64,000 nt of DNA from an uncultured Opitutaceae bacterium. GTDB lineage: Bacteria > Verrucomicrobiota > Verrucomicrobiia > Opitutales > Opitutaceae. The position numbers and the translations under genes were made by a program. The stretch lies in assembly GCA_903929355.1 (NCBI GenBank), contig CAIYUN010000065.1, positions 1 to 64,000 of the forward strand, read 5' to 3'. The notes beneath the pieces are model-generated. The model had not been told where the DNA came from. It did not search any database and was given only the letters and a program-made list of their open reading frames with translations. This document shows, piece after piece, positions 57,186-64,000 of this stretch. Each line of letters starts with the position of its first letter. Position 1 is the first letter of the stretch.

Positions 57186-59140
57186 TGTTGGACGTAGACC
57201 CAAGCCAACCCATGTTCGTCGGTCCGCACCGTGATCTTCCTCACCAAAGGAGACGAGTCATCTCCGGTTGTCGAAAAATAGCCCGGTTCGTCATCGTTGA
57301 ACCAAAAGGTCACCGGCGCGTTGACGAAAAAGTGGCCATGGGCATCGGTGACCTTCACCGTCCATGGATACTCAAGAAAAGCGCCCCGAGGACCGGTCTG
57401 ATTACTTCCCTCGATGGTGGTGAAGAAGTGCGGCTGACCATTAAAATAATCATGGGGGTCGGTGCCGTTCAGGAACTCCTGATGATCGCTCACCCCGTCG
57501 CCATCGCTGTCGAGGCTTAGGTCGGCCCCCAGGTCGTAGCCGTGATCATACATCCACTGGTCCGGTACGCCGTCGCCGCGACTTGAGTGGCTTAGGTCGG
57601 CGTCCAAGTCCAGGCCATTATGCGCGAGCCAGAGTAGGTTTGTGCCATCGCTCCGGCTAACGTTCAGGTTGGCATTTGGTTTCAGCCCATTGCGCGCCAG
57701 CCAGATGAGATTCACACTGTCGCTCCGGAAACCGTATATGTCGTTCAACAAGTTATAGCCGTTTTGGAGCAGCCAGCTTTCCGATTGTCCATAGCCCAAC
57801 ACGTAGCCCAGGTCGGTCGATAAGTCGTAACCGTGGTCATACCGCCACTGGTCGCTCACGCCATCACCCCGGGAACTGCTCGGATGGTACGACCAATTCT
57901 CCGGCACAGAGTAGCTAAACAGGTAGCCCAGGTCGGTCGACAGGTCGTAACCGTGAGCGTACCGCCACTGGTCGCTCACGCCATCACCCCGGGTGGAATG
58001 GCTCAGGTCGGCGTCGAGATTCAGGCCATTGCGGGCGAGCCACACATAGGTCACGCCGTCGTCACGCGTGGCATTGCCCAAATAGCGCCAAGCTGACAGC
58101 CCGTTGTCCGCCCGCCATTGGGCCGTGGTGCCATCGCCCCAGGGGTCGGGATCGTTCGGGTCGGAGCCGATAATGTATTCCTGCAGTAGCGTCATGCCGA
58201 TCCCGTCGACATCGCTGTTCAGGTTCATGTCGACGGTGAAGTTGAACATCGTCAGGAGATCGGCCACGTTGATCATCGGCGGGTGGTCGTACAGCACGTC
58301 CAAGGGAAAATCGGTGTCGCCAAACACGGCGAGACGGGCGCGGAAAAGCCCCGCGAGACCCAGCAGGTCGCCGTAGGTTGCGGGCGCGTTCCCGGTGTCG
58401 CCGGCTTCGGAGGCGTCCGACGATCCGTACTGGTCCGACGAATCCAAGGACCAGTGAACCTCGCTGGGACTGCCGTCAAACTGGCTGAAATCAATGCCGA
58501 CGGAGTGGAGGCCAGCCGAAAGCCAGATCGTGTTCGATTGCGACTCGCCATGCTCGTATTGGACGACATACGCCCCGTCCACAAAAATGAAAAGCCCACC
58601 GGAAGACATGCTGTTCAGGACATAATAGCCATCGGCCGGCACCTCAAAGGATCCCGACCAGTTCGCGGAAAAGTTGCCCGGATCCATCAGCGTGGAATCA
58701 GGCGAGCTCTCACCCCAGTAAAGGTCGACCACTTCGTCGGTCTCCATCACCGGATCACCCTCCTCACTGAGATTGTTATAATACTCACCGTGCAGGGTGG
58801 GAGTGATGGAGCCCGAGAATGGGTTGGCCGGCCAGTTGCTCTGCCAGGTGGCCAGGGCGGAGTAGATGTCCCCGGCTCCACCCACCGGCGCCAGATCGAT
58901 ATCCAGCTCCGAGGCCGCCGCCATGGCGGCCCCCAACAACTGGGACTTGGTGACCGGGGCGTTGACGTTGGGCGTCAGGTCGCCGAGCAAACCCTGCGTA
59001 ACCCACCAGTCAGGCCCCGTGCCTGCGGTGGCCCACCAGTTGTCGGACGAGTCCTGCGCCCGCAGCGCTGACGGCACGCCCGCGAGTCCGGCGAGAAGAG
59101 CCAAGAACACAGGCAGGACAAGACGGCGCGGGAGCTTCAT
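57182..59140 (-). CDS. Secreted PA14-domain protein with GDGVSDQW repeats
   Basis: A 652-residue exported protein. The signal peptide is MKLPRRLVLPVFLALLAGLA. Residues about 115-235 form a PA14-type carbohydrate-binding domain (GEYYNNLSEEG, FEVPADGYYVLNSMSSGGLF, FVDGAYVV). Residues about 380-560 hold repeats of the form R-G-D-G-V-S-D-Q-W-R-Y-x-H-G-Y-D-L, with calcium-type Asp spacing and a last SDGDGVSDHQEFLNGTDPHD. Residues 570-652 are an immunoglobulin-like end (TVKVTDAHGHFFVNAPVTF). It leads the three-gene operon, so it probably helps present or deliver the toxin. An ATG three codons earlier is also possible. Confidence 0.8.
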   Translation of the reverse strand: MKLPRRLVLPVFLALLAGLAGVPSALRAQDSSDNWWATAGTGPDWWVTQGLLGDLTPNVNAPVTKSQLLGAAMAAASELDIDLAPVGGAGDIYSALATWQSNWPANPFSGSITPTLHGEYYNNLSEEGDPVMETDEVVDLYWGESSPDSTLMDPGNFSANWSGSFEVPADGYYVLNSMSSGGLFIFVDGAYVVQYEHGESQSNTIWLSAGLHSVGIDFSQFDGSPSEVHWSLDSSDQYGSSDASEAGDTGNAPATYGDLLGLAGLFRARLAVFGDTDFPLDVLYDHPPMINVADLLTMFNFTVDMNLNSDVDGIGMTLLQEYIIGSDPNDPDPWGDGTTAQWRADNGLSAWRYLGNATRDDGVTYVWLARNGLNLDADLSHSTRGDGVSDQWRYAHGYDLSTDLGYLFSYSVPENWSYHPSSSRGDGVSDQWRYDHGYDLSTDLGYVLGYGQSESWLLQNGYNLLNDIYGFRSDSVNLIWLARNGLKPNANLNVSRSDGTNLLWLAHNGLDLDADLSHSSRGDGVPDQWMYDHGYDLGADLSLDSDGDGVSDHQEFLNGTDPHDYFNGQPHFFTTIEGSNQTGPRGAFLEYPWTVKVTDAHGHFFVNAPVTFWFNDDEPGYFSTTGDDSSPLVRKITVRTDEHGLAWVYVQQ

Positions 59141-59316
59141 AGGGGGCAAGTGGTGAGGGGCGTCACCCTCCTAAGTGATCGGTGGACGGGAGGTTGGCGA
59201 GGGAATTCGGCAATTGACGGCCTTTTGTTTGCCGCGCGGGAGCCTGACCTGCGGTCCAAAGCCACGGCGAAGGATCGGTGAAGGCGGGAGGCCCGGCTCC
59301 CTCCCTCATCATTTCC

Positions 59317-60780
59317 TCACACCGGCATCCGCCGGCCTTGCCAGGCCCGATGCTCCCGCCCCGGGAGGGTGATGGGCTCGAACCCGCCGCTCCCGCGGTC
59401 CACCTCGCCTGCCGCCTCCAACGCGAGCGCGAGCGCCGTGCAGCGGTCGCTGTGCCCCTCCCGCGTGCGGGGCGCCCAGTAGTTGAACTGCCCGTTGTTC
59501 ACCACTTGCTGCATCGCGTGCAGATCCTCGCGCACGGCGGTCGCGACCGGCACCCGCAGCCGCACCGGCGCCTCAAACGTCCGTCGCAGCCGGCCAAAAA
59601 TCCTCCGTTTGAATTCCGGCGTGAAGGTGCACAGCTCGATCTTCCCAAACTGGTGCGCGGCCGGTTTCCACTCCGCGAACCCCGAGCCCGGCCGCACCAG
59701 GTAGTCGCCCAGCCCGACGCCCGCCCCGGTGTGGTCGAAACACACGCGCGCCGCCCGGGTGAGGCGCAGTTGCAAAATCCGCTCCTGCTCGGGCGTCGCC
59801 ATGCCCTGCAACACCAGCACCTCGCGCGTCCACAGCACATCGCCCACCCGCTCCAGCGCCCAGCACACCGTCGGGTCAGTGGTGCGCCCAAAGTCGATGC
59901 CCAGATAGACCGCCCCGCCGCCGCGCGCCGCCCACCAGGCCGGATCCCGCTGTTCGGTCGCCTCCGCGCTTTCCGCCCCGGCAATCAGCTCATAGGGCAG
60001 CAGCACGTTGGACGTGTCGATGAACTCGCACTCAAACTCCTGCGCCCAGCCTTCCGGGTCGTCGAGCCCGGCCTTGAGCTCTGCGATGAACTCCTCCCCG
60101 GATTTCCCGGCCTTCGCCGCCAGCCCGCCCGCGACCGCATCGTGGATTGTCGTCCGGTGCTTGGCGTAGCCGTTGGGCTTGGCCCACAGGTCGTGAAACC
60201 GGTTGCTCCGCCCGTTGGCGGTGCTGGCGATCCGCAGCTTGAACTCCCCTTTGAGCGGGTTCGCGATCGACGGGTAGATCCCGCGCCAGATCGCGTCCGG
60301 GTCGTCGTGAAACGCAAACTCGTCGAGGATGAGGTTGGCCGCGTAGCCCCGCGCCGTGCTCGCGTTGGCGGGCAGCGCGATCATGCGCGACCCGTTCTGC
60401 CACCGGATTTCCGCCGCCTTGATCAACGCCCCGCGGTGGGCGCGATCCTCCAGCATTTCCGCTTCCTCCAGCTCACAGGCCGCCGCCCACTGCCGCGCCT
60501 TCTCCATGAACTCCAGCGCCTGCCGTTCGCCCGCCGACAACACCACCCACAGGTCGCCGGGGTGCGCCGCGCAGGCGCCCACGGCTTCCGCCGCCATGGC
60601 CATGGATTTACCCACCTGCCGTGAGGCGAGCCAAAGCTTGAACCGCGCTGCGTCGTCCACGAACGCGCGTTGATACGGCAGCAAGATCTCGTACAGCCCC
60701 CTCCGGTTGGCTTTTCCCTTGGTGGGGGGCGTCGCCCGCCGTCCCGCCCCGCCCCGTGGCCCCTGCCGCGCCGGTTTCAT
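59317..60780 (-). CDS. Phage terminase large subunit, Mu gp28-like
   Basis: Packaging motor: ATPase plus nuclease. The 487-residue protein has Walker A in WLASRQVGKSMAMAAEAV, Walker B in ANLILDEFAFHDDPD, and the nuclease-domain start YLGIDFGRTTDPTVCWAL with its acidic residue. The stretch VLWTREVLVLQGMATPEQE follows the Mu gp28 pattern. The gene is complete. In Mu the next gene is the portal; here the strand continues with the PA14/toxin operon after 176 bp that holds no obvious gene. Confidence 0.85.
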   Translation of the reverse strand: MKPARQGPRGGAGRRATPPTKGKANRRGLYEILLPYQRAFVDDAARFKLWLASRQVGKSMAMAAEAVGACAAHPGDLWVVLSAGERQALEFMEKARQWAAACELEEAEMLEDRAHRGALIKAAEIRWQNGSRMIALPANASTARGYAANLILDEFAFHDDPDAIWRGIYPSIANPLKGEFKLRIASTANGRSNRFHDLWAKPNGYAKHRTTIHDAVAGGLAAKAGKSGEEFIAELKAGLDDPEGWAQEFECEFIDTSNVLLPYELIAGAESAEATEQRDPAWWAARGGGAVYLGIDFGRTTDPTVCWALERVGDVLWTREVLVLQGMATPEQERILQLRLTRAARVCFDHTGAGVGLGDYLVRPGSGFAEWKPAAHQFGKIELCTFTPEFKRRIFGRLRRTFEAPVRLRVPVATAVREDLHAMQQVVNNGQFNYWAPRTREGHSDRCTALALALEAAGEVDRGSGGFEPITLPGREHRAWQGRRMPV

Positions 60781-61394
60781 TTGATCCCGAAGATGTCCTT
60801 GATCTTCCGTTCGCGTTCCTCCGGCGTGAGTTTCGTTTTCGGCGCCGGCGCCGCCTTCTTTTCGGCCAAATCCAGCCTGCGTCGCGCCAGTTCAATCTTG
60901 TGCTTTTCCCAGGTTTCCCGGCGCAACGTGGCTTGTTCCACCAGCCGCAATTCGCGGAGCTTGATGAAATCCTCGGTGCGCTGATCGGTTGATGCCTTGT
61001 GCTCAAAAAAGATCTGGGCGATTTCCGCCGCGAGCGCGGCGTCTTCCCGCAGCCGGGGGCTTTTCCGGAGGGCCTCCTTGATCAGGTCAGCCTCAAATTG
61101 CACGTCCTCCAGGGTGTGGCTCACGCGAAACCAACGGAAGAACCTGATCAGAGTCGCCCGGCCGGTGTTCACCTGGTGCGTTTCCCATAGCCATTTGAGC
61201 CCCGCTTTGGCCTCCTTGCGGTGGAAATCAAGGTAGAGCTCCTCCTGCACCGCTTCGGGGAGACTCATGAGAATTGCATTATAACGTATGAGCCTCGGCC
61301 GCTTGAGCGCATGCTTGAGTTTGCCCGGGGCGGCGCCAGCGGGTCTCGAGTCAGGGCCCGGCGGCTCCGACGAGCTGGTGATTTGATCGTCCAT
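60777..61394 (-). CDS. Mu gp27-like protein (probable terminase small subunit)
   Basis: A 205-residue helical protein with LPEAVQEELYLDFHRKEAKA, WLWETHQVNTGRATLIRFF (helix-turn-helix-like) and a basic, Lys/Arg-rich C-terminus (ARRRLDLAEKKAAPAPKTK). It overlaps the terminase by ATGA and stands where Mu gene 27 stands. Similarity to the DUF3486 family is by position and general pattern; the match is weak in places. Confidence 0.6.
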   Translation of the reverse strand: MDDQITSSSEPPGPDSRPAGAAPGKLKHALKRPRLIRYNAILMSLPEAVQEELYLDFHRKEAKAGLKWLWETHQVNTGRATLIRFFRWFRVSHTLEDVQFEADLIKEALRKSPRLREDAALAAEIAQIFFEHKASTDQRTEDFIKLRELRLVEQATLRRETWEKHKIELARRRLDLAEKKAAPAPKTKLTPEERERKIKDIFGIK

Positions 61395-61457
61395 GGGAGG
61401 GTCCCTTCTGCCCGTTGGTCACGCCGTGGCGGAGCGAGGGCGGATCAGCCGGCGGTC

Positions 61458-61721
61458 TCATCCGTGCTGCGCCAGCCAGTGCCGGCCCGCATCGGTGAGC
61501 GACCATTTGCGCCCGCGCTCCGCGGGCAGGGCGGTGGCGAGCCGGTCGGCCTCGATCCCCCGCAGCACCGCCGCCATTTCCGTGCGGGTCGGTTCGAGAT
61601 AGTCGGCCTTGTGGCCGATGGAATCCAGCAGCGCGTCCTCCGGGCAGAGGTACGGCCCGCAGTCGTCGAGTGAGCGCAGCGCCGCGCGCCGCAGCCGGTG
61701 TTTTCGTTCGGTTTGGTTCAT
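61458..61721 (-). CDS. Small phage protein, winged-helix-like
   Basis: An 87-residue protein: MNQTERKHRLRRAALRSLDD, then YLCPEDALLDSIGH, then a winged-helix end (LATALPAERGRKWSLTDAGR). It has the position of Mu gp26, between gp25-like and gp27-like genes. DNA binding is likely, role unknown. Confidence 0.6.
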   Translation of the reverse strand: MNQTERKHRLRRAALRSLDDCGPYLCPEDALLDSIGHKADYLEPTRTEMAAVLRGIEADRLATALPAERGRKWSLTDAGRHWLAQHG

Positions 61722-61867
61722 GGGTGGTTGGTTGCCCTCCGTCGCTGAAGCTTTGGAGGGTGCGGCCGATGCGGCCGCAGTTCCTGGTTCTGGGTTCTTA
61801 GTGCTTTGTGCTTGGTTCTTGGTGAAGGATCGGACGGATCAAGTGGATCGGTCGAATTGGGCGCTGG

Positions 61868-62326
61868 TTACTTCAGCCTTTCCCCCCGCACCCGCCCGGT
61901 CAGCTCGCGGAGCGCACCGAACACGTCGGTCACGCGGTGGTGGATCTTGTCGGTGTCGGTCTTCAGCTCGGCGCGGAGCGCGTCGGTCCGGGTTTGGAGG
62001 TCCCCGTGGAGCTTTTCCAAGGAAGTCGTCCGTTTCAAATCGAGCGCCGCGAACCCGCGATCGATCTTCGCGGTGAGCGTCGCGACGGTCCGCTTGACCT
62101 CCTCGAGCTCGGCCCGCGTGGCGAACTGGGTCGCGGCGGTCACCACGAGCGGCGAGGGGACGATGCGTCGCTCCCCGTCGCGCCCGGTCAGGTAATACCA
62201 GGCGGCGACGAGGGCGGCGGTCCCGCCCGCGAGGTAAAACAGCACCTCCAGCCAGGAGGCGAGCACGGCAGGCGGCGGCGAGGTTTGGGCCAGCAGGGCG
62301 GAAGGAAGAGGCCAGAGGTCAGACAT
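61868..62326 (-). CDS. Membrane-anchored coiled-coil phage protein (Mu gp25/DUF2730-like)
   Basis: A 152-residue protein with one membrane segment (WLEVLFYLAGGTAALVAAWY) and a long coiled coil (ATRAELEEVKRTVATLTAKI and onward). Layout and gene order fit Mu gp25 (DUF2730). Function of that family is unknown. Confidence 0.6.
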   Translation of the reverse strand: MSDLWPLPSALLAQTSPPPAVLASWLEVLFYLAGGTAALVAAWYYLTGRDGERRIVPSPLVVTAATQFATRAELEEVKRTVATLTAKIDRGFAALDLKRTTSLEKLHGDLQTRTDALRAELKTDTDKIHHRVTDVFGALRELTGRVRGERLK

Positions 62327-62426
62327 GAGAGGTCAGCGGGCGGAGTTCAGGGAAAGACGCTTTATGGGTCGGCGATCGATGTCTGACATCTGTTTTCTGA
62401 CGTCTGAGGTCAGACCTCTGACGGCT

Positions 62427-62606
62427 TCAGTTTTTCTCCTTCGCCACGGCCGCGGTGACATGCGCCTTAAGCCGGTTTTCGAGGGAGGTGAGATCGGTGG
62501 TGACGGCGGTTTCGAGACGGCCGAGAGCGTGGCCGCAATGGTGCAGGCCGGCGTAGAGGCCGGCGGCAAAGCCGGCGAGGAAGGCAAGGATGAGGGGGAG
62601 GTTCAT
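62427..62606 (-). CDS. Tiny membrane protein in the phage segment
   Basis: A 59-residue frame starting MNLPLILAFLAGFAAGLYAG, one membrane helix, then a charged helix LETAVTTDLTSLENRLKAHV. It has a clean ATG and stop and lies in order with the other phage genes; a spanin- or holin-like lysis accessory would fit, but this is a guess. Confidence 0.5.
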   Translation of the reverse strand: MNLPLILAFLAGFAAGLYAGLHHCGHALGRLETAVTTDLTSLENRLKAHVTAAVAKEKN

Positions 62607-62763
62607 GGTGTTAGGGTGGTTGCTATCGGTTGAGGGGATGAAGGGTTGAGTGGTTGAGATCGCGGAGTGCGGAGTGCGGAATTATGATCGTTGGGCGTTA
62701 GGTTCGTTGTGATTGGTTCAGCCTTCAGTCTTTCAGCCTTCCGCCTTTGGCCATTGTCACCTG

Positions 62764-63264
62764 TTACTTGTTACTTGTCGCTGCGGGCGCGGCGGGGGGT
62801 TTGCCGGGTGCGAATTTTTCCATCTGGCGCGAGCCAAACCACCAGGCGATCGAGGTGGTGCCGGCCATGACATAGGCCTCGGTGATGTGCTGCTGCATGT
62901 CGGCCCCGACCCGCGGGAACATCCACAGCGAGTAGGCGACCAGCCCGGCGGTGAGGCCCGGTCGCCAGAGCGCGAGCAGTCCCGCCACCGCCGCCGGGAC
63001 ATTGTTGATGTTGGCCGCAGCCTGGCTCGCGACAAACGCGGCGTTGGCCCCCTGCTCGACCGTGACCTTGAGCTGGTCGGCCGAGAGCCTGGCCTGCGCG
63101 TCGCTCTGGGCGGCGAGGCGCTGCAGCTCGAGCGCGCCCATCGCCTCGTCATGGGCGAACTGGGCCTTCTGCTGGAAGATCGAGACGATGCCGGTGCCGA
63201 GACTGCCCAGGCAGCCGAGAATGCCGCCACTGGCGGCGTTGCCGAGGAGGGAGACGAGGTCCAT
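62764..63264 (-). CDS. Holin-like membrane protein (3TM type)
   Basis: A 166-residue protein. A helical N-terminal part (LGTGIVSIFQQKAQFAHDEA) is followed by membrane segments after LLALWRPGLTAGLVAYSLWM and around YVMAGTTSIAWWFGSRQMEK. The W-R-P-x-L and WWFGSR words resemble the three-helix holins of phages and gene transfer agents. A lysis role is inferred; no endolysin gene is found next to it. Confidence 0.6.
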   Translation of the reverse strand: MDLVSLLGNAASGGILGCLGSLGTGIVSIFQQKAQFAHDEAMGALELQRLAAQSDAQARLSADQLKVTVEQGANAAFVASQAAANINNVPAAVAGLLALWRPGLTAGLVAYSLWMFPRVGADMQQHITEAYVMAGTTSIAWWFGSRQMEKFAPGKPPAAPAATSNK

Positions 63265-63327
63265 GGGGGAAGGTTGGCGGAAGGGTTAGAGGTTGAGTGG
63301 TTGAAGGGTTCCGGAGGTTCGAACCGT

Positions 63328-63624
63328 TCAACTTTTCAACGGTTCAACCGGTTTTAACGCGCCAGCAGGCGCGCCCGCCTGCGCCGCCTCGATGCGCTTG
63401 TTGAAATGCAGGAGGGCGAGGAGCGGCGCGTTCGCCGCGCTGACAAACCCGGTCACGCTGCCGGGGAACTCCAGCAACGCGCGGGCGCGGAGGGAGAGTG
63501 CGGCCCACACGAGGAGAGGGGTGAGAATCGCGGCCGGCACGACGGCGACGGCGAGGAGCCGGGCCGACGACGGGTTTTCGCCGTCGCCCATCGCGCGCCC
63601 GAGAAAGGAGAAAAATGGATTCAT
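63328..63624 (-). CDS. Small membrane protein at the start of the phage segment
   Basis: A 98-residue protein starting MNPFFSFLGRAMGDGENPSS, then two membrane segments (LLAVAVVPAAILTPLLVWAA and SVTGFVSAANAPLLALL) and an Ala/Lys-rich tail. The ATG at 63624 is used because the upstream frame is unsupported. Probably part of the same segment; function unknown. Confidence 0.55.
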   Translation of the reverse strand: MNPFFSFLGRAMGDGENPSSARLLAVAVVPAAILTPLLVWAALSLRARALLEFPGSVTGFVSAANAPLLALLHFNKRIEAAQAGAPAGALKPVEPLKS

Positions 63625-63908
63625 GGGAATTGCGGAATGCGGATTGTGGAATGCGGATTGGTTGGGAGACGGGACGAGTGGGCTTTGGGCTTGGCTGGGC
63701 CTGCCCCCCACCATAACCCATGCGCGGCGCGGGCGTGAGCGTCCGATTCCGCCGGTTCCCTGCATTCCGGCAATTTTTCAGAAAAAGGCGCATTCCGCCC
63801 CCGCCCGCAGTCATTCCCGCCCATTCTGCGGCGGCGGCGGCGCGGGCGGGCCTCTCCGCCGGCGTTGACTCCGCGGGCCTCGTCCTTCGCTCTGGAGCCC
63901 CTCTCCCC

Positions 63909-64000
63909 ATGAAGATCTTCCTCACCGGCGCGTCCGGGCTCGTTGGCAGTGCGTTCGCGGAGGCCGCGCACCGGCGCGGCCACCACGTGATCGGCGTCGT
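63909..64000 (+). CDS. NAD-dependent epimerase/reductase, 5' end only
   Basis: Starts MKIFLTGASGLVGSAFAEAA, a Rossmann dinucleotide motif G-x-x-G-x-x-G of extended SDRs such as dTDP-4-dehydrorhamnose reductase or an epimerase. The gene runs off the window after about 30 codons, so the exact family cannot be told. Confidence 0.75.
   Translation, partial: MKIFLTGASGLVGSAFAEAAHRRGHHVIGV

Noticed and set aside
59141-59316. Portal gene remnant between the terminase and the toxin operon
   Set aside because: The gap is only 176 bp and no frame in it resembles a portal protein.
62333-62587. Possible 84-residue Pro/Arg-rich protein in the phage segment
   Set aside because: Low-complexity and overlapping in another frame; the 59-residue membrane protein at 62427-62606 is the better reading.

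Overview
The window is about 64 kb of GC-rich bacterial chromosome. It looks like Verrucomicrobiota, probably an Opitutaceae-type member. The support is a PEP-CTERM protein, a full F-type ATP synthase operon with a very short delta subunit, secreted glycoside hydrolases, and intergenic regions packed with imperfect palindromic repeats. The lineage is an inference; there is no rRNA or tRNA here to settle it.

Layout. 0.5-4.9 kb: a DnaQ-like exonuclease, a secreted unknown, gnd and a DUF1801/OmdA-type protein. 5-8.3 kb: a PEP-CTERM protein, then panB, coaC, coaB and panD, so most of the route to pantothenate and 4'-phosphopantetheine. 8.3-9 kb: a RelE-type toxin-antitoxin pair followed by a second, diverged copy of the panD 3' end. 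9-14.5 kb: two tandem small membrane paralogues, another membrane protein, dnaN with a good promoter, pssA, an orphan RelE-like protein and a UDP-glucuronate-epimerase-like protein. 14.7-21.5 kb: a glutaredoxin-like gene and gltBD. 22-31 kb: mdh, DAHP synthase, ygfZ, galK, prepilin peptidase, a RluA-type pseudouridine synthase and a GH20-type enzyme. 31-41.8 kb: a secreted GH2 enzyme, a VapBC pair, mnmG, a PhoB/PhoR-like pair and trmB. 41.9-49 kb: atpBEFHAGDC. 49-51.8 kb: an aldo/keto reductase and an SDR dehydrogenase with a HicBA pair between them. 52-53.8 kb: a TPR membrane protein.

The right end is accessory DNA. At 54.6-59.1 kb (minus strand) three genes are joined by ATGA overlaps: a secreted PA14/repeat protein, a secreted protein ending in a Tox-REase-7-like nuclease domain, and a cytoplasmic helical-repeat protein that is the likely immunity factor. 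Directly upstream on the same strand, 59.3-63.6 kb, is a Mu-like phage segment (membrane/holin-like proteins, gp25-like, small proteins, gp27-like and gp28-like terminase) that stops after the terminase, where a portal gene would be expected. A sugar-nucleotide-type reductase begins at the right edge.

The strongest non-coding signal is a structured element found twice, at 24.4 kb and 28.0 kb, each time in a divergent intergenic region. On the minus strand each copy has a promoter-like sequence, a hairpin, a conserved UUGGGGUAAC, and a terminator-like hairpin whose loop carries UUAGGGGUA. The two copies have different but fully paired terminator stems. It could be a leader of aroG and of the prepilin peptidase gene, or a small RNA. 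At least three further repeat families are spread between genes: GTAG-headed REP/BIME-like palindromes, a TTATTGGTTATTGC palindrome that separates genes of the atp operon, and a 200-bp ACAGAG-rich element.
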